Source of the DNA: Nocardioides potassii
Lineage (GTDB): Bacteria > Actinomycetota > Actinomycetes > Propionibacteriales > Nocardioidaceae
Reading direction: 5' to 3'
Assembly: GCF_021648885.1 (NCBI RefSeq)
Contig: NZ_JAKJHZ010000005.1
Location: 372,001-436,000, forward strand
DNA: 64,000 bases
Under the pieces are notes generated by a model that saw only the letters and a program-made list of their open reading frames with translations, searched no databases and was not told the origin of the DNA. Numbering within the stretch: position 1 is the stretch's first letter; each line of letters starts with the position of its first letter. Both the position numbers and the translations under genes were made by a program. Below are positions 26,849 through 35,030 of the stretch, one piece after another.

Positions 26849-28462
26849 ATGCGCAGAACTGCAGGACTCGCCGCGTTCGCCGTCGCCGCCGTCACCGCGG
26901 CCGCGCTGCCGCTGACCACGGCCACGAGCGCCCAGGGCGCCCCCTCGGCGCGGCCCGACGCGATCGGCACGGCGCTCGCCGGGCTGACGGCCCACCCCGG
27001 CGCCGCCCGCGCGGCAGACGGTCAGGCCTTCGTCGCCCGCGAGACCATCACCGACGCCGACGGCAGCACGCACGTCCGCTTCGACCGCACCCTCGACGGG
27101 CTGCGCGTCGTGGGCGGCGACCTCGTCGTCCACCAGGGCCCTTCCGCGGCATGGTCCGGGGTCAGCCAGACCCTGGCGGCGCCCCTGACGCTCGGCACCG
27201 ACGCGATCGTCGCCTCGAGCGCTGCGAAGCGCGCTGTCCTCGCGCGCAACGCCCGCAGCACGACCGTCCTCGGCGACGACGCTGCCGAGACCAGCGAGCT
27301 CGTCGTCGACGCCACGGGCGCGAAGCCCCGGCTGGCATGGCAGGTCGTGACCGGCGGCACCCAGGCCGACGGCACCCCCTCGCGGCTGGCGACGTACGTC
27401 GACGCGAGGACCGGAATGGTCATCCGGAGCGAGCAGCAGATCGTCAACGTCGACGGCCAGGGGCAGACGCTCTACAGCGGCACGGTGCCGCTGAGCGTGA
27501 CGGGATCGGGGACGTCGTACCAGCTCAAGAACGCCGGCATCCGCGGCAACACCTACACCACGGACATGAAGAACGCCGAGGACTCGATCCTCTGCCAGGT
27601 CTTCGGCTCCGGCTGCTCCACGGGCACGCTGGTCACCTCGACGACGACGACCTTCGGCAACGGCCAGAGCAGCAACCGCGCCACGGCGGCCGCCGACGCG
27701 CAGTACGGCTCCAACGAGACGTGGGACTACTTCCAGACCACCCACGGCCGCAACGGCATCTTCGACAACGGCACGGGCTCCTACAACCGGGTCCACTACG
27801 GCCAGAACTACGTCAACGCGTTCTGGGACGGCTCGAAGATGACCTACGGCGACGGTGACGGGGTCAACTACGGCCCGCTGGTGTCGCTCGACGTGGCCGG
27901 CCACGAGATGTCGCACGGCGTCACGGAGAACTCGGCCAACCTGACCTACTCCGGTGAGTCCGGCGGGCTCAACGAGGCCACCTCCGACATCTTCGGCACC
28001 ATGGTCGAGTTCTACGCGGCCAACCCCAACGACCCGGGCGACTACCTGATCGGCGAGGAGTTCGACCTCAAGAGCCACGTCGGCTTCCGCCGGATGGACA
28101 ACCCGATCGCGGACGGCAGCTCGCCCAACTGCTACAGCAGCAACACGAAGAACCTCGACGTCCACTACTCCTCGGGCGTCGCCAACCACTTCTTCTACCT
28201 GCTGGCCGAGGGCAGCGGCACCAAGACCATCGGCGGCGTCGCCCACAGCTCGACCACCTGCAACGGCTCGACGATCACCGGCATCGGCCGGGACGCGGCG
28301 GCGAGGATCTGGTACCGCGCGCTGACCGTCTACATGACGTCCGGCACGAGCTACGCCGGCGCGCGCACGGCCACCCTCAACGCCGCGCGCGACCTCTACG
28401 GCGCCGGCTCGGTGCAGCAGAACGCGGTCGCCGCCGCGTGGAGCGCCGTCTCGGTCGGCTGA
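26849..28462 (+). CDS. Secreted M4 (thermolysin-like) metalloprotease, copy 2
   Basis: This 537-aa tandem paralog has the same layout: signal peptide, FTP propeptide (FDRTLDGLRVVGGDLVVHQ), HEMSH zinc site, the Glu ligand in GGLNEATSDIFG, and DVHYSSGVANHFFY. It differs by an insert of about 12 residues before the catalytic core that adds two Cys (LCQVFGSGCSTG), perhaps a disulfide loop. The stretch just before its start (CTCGGAAGGC then CAC and ATGCGCAGAAC) repeats that of copy 1, so the duplication included the upstream region. Confidence 0.95.
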   Translation: MRRTAGLAAFAVAAVTAAALPLTTATSAQGAPSARPDAIGTALAGLTAHPGAARAADGQAFVARETITDADGSTHVRFDRTLDGLRVVGGDLVVHQGPSAAWSGVSQTLAAPLTLGTDAIVASSAAKRAVLARNARSTTVLGDDAAETSELVVDATGAKPRLAWQVVTGGTQADGTPSRLATYVDARTGMVIRSEQQIVNVDGQGQTLYSGTVPLSVTGSGTSYQLKNAGIRGNTYTTDMKNAEDSILCQVFGSGCSTGTLVTSTTTTFGNGQSSNRATAAADAQYGSNETWDYFQTTHGRNGIFDNGTGSYNRVHYGQNYVNAFWDGSKMTYGDGDGVNYGPLVSLDVAGHEMSHGVTENSANLTYSGESGGLNEATSDIFGTMVEFYAANPNDPGDYLIGEEFDLKSHVGFRRMDNPIADGSSPNCYSSNTKNLDVHYSSGVANHFFYLLAEGSGTKTIGGVAHSSTTCNGSTITGIGRDAAARIWYRALTVYMTSGTSYAGARTATLNAARDLYGAGSVQQNAVAAAWSAVSVG

Positions 28463-28495
28463 CCCCGACAGCCGTACGACGGGGGAGCGGGGGCG

Positions 28496-28792
28496 TCAGG
28501 CGAGGCGAGCGAGAGCCGCCACGACCGACGCCCCCACGACCACCACCAGGAACGGCATCCGCAGCAGGAGCGCGACGACCGCGAACCCCAGCCCGAGCAC
28601 CCGGGCGTCCAGGGTGAGCGACTGACCGTCGGAGAAGACCTGCACCGCCACCAGAGCGGCGAGCAGTGCGACCGGGATGAGGTCCGCGACGCGCTCGACC
28701 GTCGGGTGGTTCAGCACCCGCTCCGGGAGCGACAGCCCGGCCAGCTTGAGCGCATAGCAGCCGGCGCAGGCCAGCAGGATCGCGGCCCACAT
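28496..28792 (-). CDS. azlD: AzlD-family branched-chain amino acid exporter subunit
   Basis: AzlD is the small partner of AzlC in branched-chain amino acid export. The 98-aa protein has three to four membrane segments, with the conserved LPERVLNHPTVERVADLIPVA-like loop between the first two. Its GTG/ATG region abuts the azlC stop (about one base overlap), so the pair is translationally coupled, the normal order azlC-azlD. Confidence 0.88.
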   Translation of the reverse strand: MWAAILLACAGCYALKLAGLSLPERVLNHPTVERVADLIPVALLAALVAVQVFSDGQSLTLDARVLGLGFAVVALLLRMPFLVVVVGASVVAALARLA

Positions 28793-29535
28793 CAGGGCTC
28801 ACCCCCGGCGTCCCGGGCGGACCGGCCGGGCCGCGCGGTCGGACCCGCGGGACCGCCGCGTCCGGACAGCACACCGACGAGGACCGCGACGCCGCCGGCG
28901 GCCAGCACCGGCACTCCGGCTGCGGTGATCGGCACCATCGTCAGCGCCACCGCTGCGCCCAGGACGGCGACGAGGATGTTGCGATCGTCCTTCAACCGCG
29001 GCCACAGGAGCGCGAGGAAGGCCGCCCCGACGGCGGCGTCGAGGCCGAACGTCCGGGGGTCGCCGACGGCCTCGCCCGCGAACGCCCCGACGGCGGTGGC
29101 GAGGTTCCACAGCACGAAGACGGCGAGGCCCGTGGTGGTGAACCCGAGCCGGGCGCCCTCGGTCGTGGGGCGGTTGACGGCCATCGCCGTGGACTCGTCG
29201 ATGAGGATGTGCGCGGCGGCCGCCCGCCGCCAGCCGCGCCACCTCAGCAGTGGCGCCATCCGCAGGCCGTAGAGCGTGTTGCGGGTGCCCAGCAGCAGCG
29301 CGGTCGCGGCACCGGACAGCGGGGCGCCACCCGCGGCGATGACCCCGACCAGCGCGAACTGGCTGGCACCGGTGAACATCAGCAGCGACAGCACGCACGT
29401 CTGCGCGATGCCGAGGCCCGACGCCACGGACACCGCGCCGAAGCCGATGCCGTACGCCCCGGTGGCGATGCCGACGGCGACGCCGTCGCGGACGATCCCC
29501 GAACGCTCCGCGGCGTCCAGGGGTCGATCGGTCAC
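28792..29535 (-). CDS. azlC: AzlC-family branched-chain amino acid exporter
   Basis: The large exporter subunit (247 aa) has about seven to eight hydrophobic segments. It has the family signatures GFGAVSVASGLGIAQ, LMFTGASQFALVGV and NTLYGLRMAP. It pairs with AzlD for export of Leu/Ile/Val or analogues. The N-terminus (DRPLDAAERSGIVRDGV) is short and cytoplasmic. The GTG start at 29535 has a TAGCCT box 6 nt upstream and no ribosome site. Confidence 0.9.
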   Translation of the reverse strand: MTDRPLDAAERSGIVRDGVAVGIATGAYGIGFGAVSVASGLGIAQTCVLSLLMFTGASQFALVGVIAAGGAPLSGAATALLLGTRNTLYGLRMAPLLRWRGWRRAAAAHILIDESTAMAVNRPTTEGARLGFTTTGLAVFVLWNLATAVGAFAGEAVGDPRTFGLDAAVGAAFLALLWPRLKDDRNILVAVLGAAVALTMVPITAAGVPVLAAGGVAVLVGVLSGRGGPAGPTARPGRSARDAGGEP

Positions 29536-29547
29536 GGGGCGAGGCTA
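29533..29547 (-). promoter_or_regulatory. Leaderless promoter of azlC
   Basis: On the minus strand TAGCCT (29547-29542) ends 6 nt before the GTG at 29535, with no Shine-Dalgarno. Confidence 0.45.
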
Positions 29548-29569
29548 GGCCACCGACCCGTGACGCTCG

Positions 29570-29797
29570 CTAGAGCGTCCGCTTGCGGGCTCGTGCGGGA
29601 CGGGCCTGCCGCTCGCGGAAGTCGTGGACCAGCACGAACGCTGCGGCCACGCCCGCGGCGGTGCCGGCGAGCAGGCCGACGCGCACGTTGAGCGGGACCT
29701 GGGGCATGACGCCGAACCAGAAGCCGATGCCGACGCACACGACCAGGGCGGCGAGGACGAGCAGGAACCTGTGGAGAGCGGGAAGCGGACCTAGCAT
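29570..29797 (-). CDS. Small membrane protein, function unknown
   Basis: The 75-residue protein has two predicted membrane segments (about 10-28 and 38-57) and an Arg-rich cytoplasmic tail (RERQARPARARKRTL). I do not recognise the family. A CRP-type palindrome lies 44 bp upstream of its start, so it may be regulated by cAMP or a related signal. Confidence 0.6.
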   Translation of the reverse strand: MLGPLPALHRFLLVLAALVVCVGIGFWFGVMPQVPLNVRVGLLAGTAAGVAAAFVLVHDFRERQARPARARKRTL

Positions 29798-29840
29798 GTG
29801 GACCCCCGTGCTGGACCGGCGAAGTGGCCGATAGGTCCAT

Positions 29841-29856
29841 GGTGACGCGCGTCACA
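29841..29856. promoter_or_regulatory. CRP/GlxR-type palindrome
   Basis: GGTGACGCGCGTCACA contains a perfect 14-bp palindrome (29842-29855) and fits TGTGA-N6-TCACA in 9 of 10 positions. Relative to the small minus-strand gene at 29797 it lies just upstream of a TATCGG -10-like box (29834-29829), where binding would block the polymerase. Confidence 0.5.
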
Positions 29857-29927
29857 CGGAAATCAAGACACCCAAGGGTGAAGTTCGGGTGGTCCTTTCG
29901 GAGGAGCCCGCCGCTGTGCGACGGGCG

Positions 29928-30485
29928 CTACCCGATCGCAGTGTGGAGCCGGACCTGCTTCACGGTCGTGCTGCCCGTGCCGTCCAGGTCGAGCTCGCGG
30001 TGCGCCGTGTCGGGCGCCCAGCCCGCATCGGTGAGGAACCCGCGCAGCGCGTCGTCCTCGGCGTTGACCCACGTGACGGCCCGGGTGAACCGGTCGGCGG
30101 CGAGGGTGTCGACCGCGGCCTGGAGCAGCCGCGACCCATGGCCCTTGGCGCGCTCGCCCGGGTCCAGGGTGACCTCCGACAGCTCGCCGTCTGCGACGGG
30201 GTCGCAGTCGGGGTCGACGGCCGGGGACGTCAGGGCGAAGCCGACGACGCGGTTGCGCTCAAGGGCGACCAGCACGCGGTTGCGGGCGTCGGCAGGCCGG
30301 GCCAGCGCCTCGCGCCACTGGGCGGCCACGGCCTCGACGTCCGTCGGGAGCAGGTCGGCCGGCAGGAGGCCGGCGTAGAGGTCGGGCCAGGCGCGCACCT
30401 GGACACCGGCGATCGACTCGGCGTCGTCGGCCCAGGCGACGCGGACGGACACGTCGGCGGTCGGACCGCCGTGGCTGTGGCTCAT
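29928..30485 (-). CDS. GNAT-family acetyltransferase
   Basis: This 185-aa single GNAT domain has an N-terminal VRVAWADDAESIAGVQVRAW, a central LVALERNRVVGFAL strand, the acetyl-CoA loop GERAKGHGSRLLQAA (variant of Q/RxxGxG/A) and the C-terminal AGWAPDTAHRELDL segment. It probably N-acetylates a small molecule or peptide; substrate unknown. The start overlaps the DUF3043 stop by one base. Confidence 0.8.
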   Translation of the reverse strand: MSHSHGGPTADVSVRVAWADDAESIAGVQVRAWPDLYAGLLPADLLPTDVEAVAAQWREALARPADARNRVLVALERNRVVGFALTSPAVDPDCDPVADGELSEVTLDPGERAKGHGSRLLQAAVDTLAADRFTRAVTWVNAEDDALRGFLTDAGWAPDTAHRELDLDGTGSTTVKQVRLHTAIG

Positions 30486-31063
30486 CAGCGATAGGTCTCG
30501 GGCAGCTTCTGGCCGATCTTGACCTGCGGCTTGGGCAGCCGGAGGAACTTCATCTGCAGCGAACGGAGGGCGGCGTACATCGTCAGGCCCTTGGTCGGCT
30601 CGTCGGGGAACCGGCGGGCCATCTCGCGGCGGATCCGGAACCGGAGCATCACGATGTCGACGATGATGACCATGATCGTGGTGAAGAGGACGGTGTTGCC
30701 GAGCTGGATCATCGTGCGGTTGCCGGAGTAGCCGAGGATCATCGAGAGCACCAGCAGCGGGACCATCAGCTCGATGAAGGAGAACCGCGAGTCGACGTAG
30801 TCGCGGACGAAGCGGCGCACCGGGCCGCGGTCGCGGGCGGGGAGGTACTTGTCGTCGCCGGTCTTCATCGCCTCGCGCATCCGCTGCGAGGTCTCGCCAC
30901 GCGCGCTGCGCTGCGCCGCCATCTGCTCACGCCGGGTCCGCGGCACCTTGGCCCGTGCGCGGGCGGCCGCCTCGGCCTCCTTGCGGGTCGGGGTGGGTCG
31001 ACCCTTGCCGCCGACCTTCTCGGGGGCGGTCGGGACGGGCTCGGAGCTGGAACGACGGAACAC
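30485..31063 (-). CDS. DUF3043 membrane protein
   Basis: This 192-aa actinobacterial protein has a basic, Ala/Arg-rich N-terminal half (KGRPTPTRKEAEAAARAR), the conserved GDDKYLPARDRGPVRRFVRDYVDSR motif, two membrane segments (about 98-140) and a C-terminal LPKPQVKIG tail. The family is widespread in actinobacteria but has no assigned function. It is divergent from the pspA operon (149 bp apart) and coupled to the acetyltransferase gene downstream. Confidence 0.88.
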   Translation of the reverse strand: MFRRSSSEPVPTAPEKVGGKGRPTPTRKEAEAAARARAKVPRTRREQMAAQRSARGETSQRMREAMKTGDDKYLPARDRGPVRRFVRDYVDSRFSFIELMVPLLVLSMILGYSGNRTMIQLGNTVLFTTIMVIIVDIVMLRFRIRREMARRFPDEPTKGLTMYAALRSLQMKFLRLPKPQVKIGQKLPETYR

Positions 31064-31212
31064 GGGCTGCCTCTACGTAGAACGGGATGCTGCGCCCCAG
31101 CCTATCGTCGTCACCGCCGCGGCCCGCCGGGGCGGATGCCTACCTCCTGCTTGGCTTTGGTCCTAGGGTTGAGGCTGACGACCAGCCTTACCGAGAGAGG
31201 GTCCTCACCCCG

Positions 31213-32010
31213 ATGAGTCTCATGAAGCGCATCAGCCTGATCTTCCGCTCCAAGGCCAACAAGGCCCTGGACAGGGCGGAGGACCCCCGCGAGACGCTGG
31301 ACTACAGCTACCAGCGCCAGCTCGAGCTCCTCTCGAAGGTGCGCCGCGGCGTGGCGGACGTCGCCACCAGCCGCAAGCGCGTCGAGCTGCAGGTCAACCA
31401 GCTCGAGCAGCAGGCCGCCAAGCTCCAGGGCCAGGCGGAGAAGGCCATCGCTGCCGGCCGCGAGGACCTCGCCCGTGAGGCGCTGACGCGCAAGTCCGGG
31501 CTCGCGTCCCAGATCACCAGCCTCAAGGAGCAGCAGGCCACGCTCCAGGGCGAGGAGGAGAAGCTGGTCCTGGCCCAGCAGCGCCTCCAGGCCAAGGTCG
31601 AGGCCTTCCGCACGCGCAAGGAGACCATCAAGGCCACCTACACCGCCGCCGAGGCCCAGACGCGCATCGGCGAGGCCATGTCGGGCATCGGCGAGGAGAT
31701 GGGCGACGTCGGCCTCGCGATCCAGCGCGCGGAGGACAAGACGGCGCAGATGCAGGCGCGCGGCCAGGCGATCGACGAGCTGATCGCGTCCGGCGCCCTC
31801 GACGACGCCTCCTCGCTCAACGCCGGCGACGACATCTCCCGCGAGCTGGACGCCCTCAGCTCCGGTTCCGACGTCGAGGCGGAGCTCGCCCGGCTCAAGG
31901 CCTCGGCCCAGCCGCAGGCGATCGAGGCCGGCGACGGCGACATCCTGGCCCAGCCCCAGGGCGAGTCCGTCCGCGTCGAGGGCGAGAGCTCCGAGGGCGG
32001 CCGGGCATGA
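31213..32010 (+). CDS. pspA: Phage shock protein A homolog (PspA/IM30)
   Basis: PspA is an ESCRT-III-like protein that binds and stabilises stressed membranes. The 265-aa product is almost wholly helical coiled coil from residue 25 to 200 (EDPRETLDYSYQRQLELLSK, QLEQQAAKLQGQAEKAIAAG). It has an N-terminal amphipathic helix (MKRISLIFRSKANKAL) and an acidic C-terminal tail. ATG 31213 was chosen; ATG 31222 is possible. The TAGGGT box at 31164 is a candidate -10. It heads pspA-pspAA-htpX-pspAB-kinase. Confidence 0.93.
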   Translation: MSLMKRISLIFRSKANKALDRAEDPRETLDYSYQRQLELLSKVRRGVADVATSRKRVELQVNQLEQQAAKLQGQAEKAIAAGREDLAREALTRKSGLASQITSLKEQQATLQGEEEKLVLAQQRLQAKVEAFRTRKETIKATYTAAEAQTRIGEAMSGIGEEMGDVGLAIQRAEDKTAQMQARGQAIDELIASGALDDASSLNAGDDISRELDALSSGSDVEAELARLKASAQPQAIEAGDGDILAQPQGESVRVEGESSEGGRA

Positions 32011-32285
32011 TCGTCCGCATCCTCGGCGAGGGGCAGTACGACCTCGACGACCACGCGCTCGACGCCCTCAACGGCCTCGACACCCAGATCGAGTCGGCGA
32101 TCGAGGCGGGCGACGAGGAGATGTTCCGCACCGCCCTCCAGGGCCTGCTCGCCGCGGTGCGGGCCAGTGGGACGCACCACGACGTCGACTCCCTCGACGA
32201 GTCCGACCTCATCCTCCCTCCGCCGGACGTCACCATCGACGAGGTCCGCGACCTGCTCGGCGACGACGGCCTGATCCCGGGCTGA
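32007..32285 (+). CDS. pspAA: PspA-associated protein PspAA
   Basis: This 92-aa product matches the PspAA partner domain known in actinobacterial psp operons: starts MIVRILGEGQYDLDD, has an acidic middle and ends VTIDEVRDLLGDDGLIPG. Its biochemical role is not established; partners are thought to modulate PspA. The start overlaps the pspA stop (ATGA at 32007-32010), giving translational coupling. Confidence 0.85.
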   Translation: MIVRILGEGQYDLDDHALDALNGLDTQIESAIEAGDEEMFRTALQGLLAAVRASGTHHDVDSLDESDLILPPPDVTIDEVRDLLGDDGLIPG

Positions 32286-32295
32286 GGTCGCCCGG

Positions 32296-33201
32296 TTGCC
32301 GATGGCCACCTCCCGCTTCATCAAGGACCCCGGGCTCACCGCCCGGATGACCCTCACCATGTTCCTGCTCGGCGCGCTCTTCGTCGGTCTGGTCGTGGCC
32401 CTGATGTACGCCTTCCAGGGGTACTCCGTGCTCATCGCGGTCATCGCGATCGCGATGGCGTTCTGGCAGTGGTGGAGCTCCGACAAGGTCGCCATGCGGG
32501 CCATGCGCGCCCGCGAGGTCACCCCCCAGGAGGCTCCCGAGCTGCACGGCATGATCGACCGGCTGTGCGCGCTGGCAGACATGCCCAAGCCCCGGGTCGG
32601 GGTCTCCGACCTCCCGGTCCCCAACGCCTTCGCCACCGGCCGCTCGCCCGACCGCGCGGTCGTGTGCGTGACCACCGGGATCCTCCAGACGCTCGAGGCC
32701 GAGGAGCTGGAGGCGGTGCTGGCGCACGAGCTGAGCCACGTGGCCCACCGCGACGTGCTCGTGATGACGGTCGCCTCGTCGGCCGGCATCGCCGCCGGCC
32801 TGCTCCTGCGCTTCACCCAGTTCGGTGGGATGGGCCGCTCACGCAACAACAGCGGCCTGCCGGTGGTGCTCGTCGCGCTCCTCGGCAGCCTGGTGGTGTA
32901 CGCCGTCAGCTTCCTGCTGCTGCGCCTGCTCTCGCGCTATCGCGAGCTCAGCGCCGACCGGGCCGGGGCCTACCTCACGCTCAAGCCGGCGGCCCTCGGC
33001 TCGGCGCTCCAGAAGATCAGCGGAGAGGTCGCCGCGATCCCGCAGCGCGACCTGCGGGCGGGCTCGGCCGCCAGCGCGCTGTGCATCGTGCCCGCCCTCC
33101 GCGGCGGCCTCAGCGGCCTGGTGGCCACCCACCCGCCCCTCCAGCAGCGGCTCGAGCAGCTCGCCCGCATCCAGGCCGAGCTCAGCCGGCCGACGGGCTG
33201 A
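32296..33201 (+). CDS. htpX: M48-family membrane zinc metalloprotease (HtpX-like)
   Basis: HtpX-type proteases degrade damaged membrane proteins. The product (about 300 aa) has two N-terminal membrane segments (about 20-65), the zinc motif HELSH in VLAHELSHVAHRDV, a second pair of hydrophobic segments (about 155-210) and the third-ligand Glu in RYRELSADRAGA. TTG at 32296 sits 7 nt after GAGGT; an ATG at 32302 is the alternative. It lies between pspAA and pspAB, as in related actinobacteria. Confidence 0.9.
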   Translation: MPMATSRFIKDPGLTARMTLTMFLLGALFVGLVVALMYAFQGYSVLIAVIAIAMAFWQWWSSDKVAMRAMRAREVTPQEAPELHGMIDRLCALADMPKPRVGVSDLPVPNAFATGRSPDRAVVCVTTGILQTLEAEELEAVLAHELSHVAHRDVLVMTVASSAGIAAGLLLRFTQFGGMGRSRNNSGLPVVLVALLGSLVVYAVSFLLLRLLSRYRELSADRAGAYLTLKPAALGSALQKISGEVAAIPQRDLRAGSAASALCIVPALRGGLSGLVATHPPLQQRLEQLARIQAELSRPTG

Positions 33202-33211
33202 GGGGCGGGGG

Positions 33212-33796
33212 ATGGGGCTCTGGGAGGCGATGCGGGCACGCTCGGCGCCGCGCCGCAACCACCTCGATGCGCTGTTCCTCGTGCCGAGCGCAGCGATCAC
33301 GCTGCAGACGGCCCTGGGCTTCGAGCCGACCGGGTCGGGCTCGGTCTGCTACAGGTCCGCGAGCGGTGCCGCGTTCGCGCAGACCCAGTCCGATGTCCTG
33401 GCGCTCATCCGTGACGACGCCGACGCGCCCGAGGTCACGGTCACCACCGACGACTTCGGCTTCACCTGGCTCGTCGTCGACGGCGACCCCACGGACCTGT
33501 CCGGGCTCTGCACGGACCTCCACGCGGTCAACACCACCCTCGAGCTCAACGGGTTCGAGGCGGGCCTGCTCTGCTCGATGGTCCCGTTCGCCAACGCCTC
33601 CGGGCAGCGGTTCGGGCTCACCTACCTCTACAAGCAGGGGACGTTCTACCCGTTCGCACCCGCGAACGACGGACAGGAGGGGCAGACCCGTGACAACCTG
33701 CTCGAGCTGTCCGTGCGCGACCTGCTCGCCGCGGAGCTGCCGATGGAGGACGACCTCCAGCGTTGGTTGGCGATCTGGAAGGCCCCGGGACTGTGA
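33212..33796 (+). CDS. PspA-associated protein PspAB
   Basis: This 194-aa soluble protein starts GLWEAMRARS and contains the conserved LDALFLVPSAAITLQTALG and RDNLLELSVRDLLAAELP segments that characterise PspAB domains in psp operons. It has no membrane segment and no catalytic motif I can identify. It starts 8 nt after htpX and its stop overlaps the kinase start (GTGA at 33793-33796). Confidence 0.82.
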   Translation: MGLWEAMRARSAPRRNHLDALFLVPSAAITLQTALGFEPTGSGSVCYRSASGAAFAQTQSDVLALIRDDADAPEVTVTTDDFGFTWLVVDGDPTDLSGLCTDLHAVNTTLELNGFEAGLLCSMVPFANASGQRFGLTYLYKQGTFYPFAPANDGQEGQTRDNLLELSVRDLLAAELPMEDDLQRWLAIWKAPGL

Positions 33797-35019
33797 CGGA
33801 CCGCGACGCGGAAGGCATCGAGGACAGCGCGGACGCGCGACGGGGGGCCGAGCGCGAGGCGACGATCGAGGCGTACGACGTCCTGTGGCGCCCGCCCCGG
33901 AGGGAGCTGGTCGCGCTGGTCGACCTCGCCGCAAAGGTGGCAGGGGTGCCCTTCGCAGCCGTCAACCTCTTCACCAGCTCGATGCAGCACCACGCCGCGA
34001 CCGTCGGCTTCGAGGCTGCGACCCTGCCGCTCGCCGATGTGCCGTGCAAGGTGGTGCTGGAGAGCGAGGAGCCCTTCCAGATCGACGACGCGCGGCGTGA
34101 TCCCGTCCTCGCCGGCATCCCGTCCGTCGACGGACAGCTCGCCAACATCCGTTACTACGCGGCCCACCCGCTCCGAACCCCGAGCGGCGTCCTCATCGGG
34201 ACCCTGTGCGTGTTCGACGAGGAGACGCACGAGACGAGCGACGAGGCGGCAACCGCGCTCGGCCAGCTCGCGGACCGCGTGGTGGACGTCCTGGAGCTCG
34301 AGCTCACCTCACGTCGACTGGCCCAGGCCAACGCCCGGCTCACCACGGCCAATGAACGGCTCGAGCAGTTCGCCGGCCAGATCAGCCACGACCTGAAGAA
34401 CCCCCTGACGTCGGTGTCCCTGTCGCTCGAGTCGCTCGAGCTCGACCTGTCCGACCTCGAGGCGGCCGATCCCGAGGTGCTCGACACGCTGGCCCGTGCC
34501 CGCCGCGGGGTGGACCGGATGGACGAGATGATCAGCGAGCTGCTGTCGTTCGCGGCCGGGGGCGCTCCGCCGGGCACCGAGCTCGTCGACCTCGGCGCCG
34601 AGCTGCTGCTCGCCCTCGACGACCTCGAGGGGCGGCTGTCGAGGCGCGCCGTGGCCGTGGGTGCGCTGCCGGTCGTCCGTGGGGACGCGGCCCAGCTCAG
34701 GTCGGTGCTGATGAACCTCGTCGACAACGCCGTGAAGTTCACCGAGGACGGCGAACAGCCCGAGATCGAGGTCGACGCACGGACGGTCGACGGTCACCAC
34801 CGGATCGAGGTGCGCGACCGTGGCCGCGGTGTGCCGCCGGACCGCAGCGAGCGGATCTTCGCGCCGCTGGCCCGCCTCGACAAGAGCGTGCCCGGCGTCG
34901 GCATCGGCCTGGCGACGTGTCGCCGGATCGTCGAGGCGCACGGCGGGACGATGGGCGTCGTCCCGCGTGCCGGTGGGGGATCGGTCTTCTGGTTCGACCT
35001 CCCGCTCGCCGACGCCTGA
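33793..35019 (+). CDS. GAF-domain sensor histidine kinase of the psp operon
   Basis: This 408-aa cytoplasmic kinase has an N-terminal GAF sensor domain (about 25-165, AAVNLFTSSMQHHAA, LIGTLCVFDEE). A coiled linker leads to a HisKA domain with phospho-His199 in QISHDLKNPLTS. The HATPase_c domain has N-box NLVDNAVKF, DRGRGVPP and GVGIGLATCRRIVEAHGG. There are no membrane segments and no partner response regulator nearby. The 4-nt GTGA overlap ties its translation to pspAB, so it probably takes part in envelope-stress signalling. Confidence 0.9.
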   Translation: MTDRDAEGIEDSADARRGAEREATIEAYDVLWRPPRRELVALVDLAAKVAGVPFAAVNLFTSSMQHHAATVGFEAATLPLADVPCKVVLESEEPFQIDDARRDPVLAGIPSVDGQLANIRYYAAHPLRTPSGVLIGTLCVFDEETHETSDEAATALGQLADRVVDVLELELTSRRLAQANARLTTANERLEQFAGQISHDLKNPLTSVSLSLESLELDLSDLEAADPEVLDTLARARRGVDRMDEMISELLSFAAGGAPPGTELVDLGAELLLALDDLEGRLSRRAVAVGALPVVRGDAAQLRSVLMNLVDNAVKFTEDGEQPEIEVDARTVDGHHRIEVRDRGRGVPPDRSERIFAPLARLDKSVPGVGIGLATCRRIVEAHGGTMGVVPRAGGGSVFWFDLPLADA

Positions 35020-35030
35020 GCCGGGGGCAC

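Noticed and set aside
29583..29834. Small plus-strand ORF over the 75-aa membrane gene
   Set aside because: It lacks a ribosome site and shows shadow composition; the minus-strand gene has clear membrane segments and a start.
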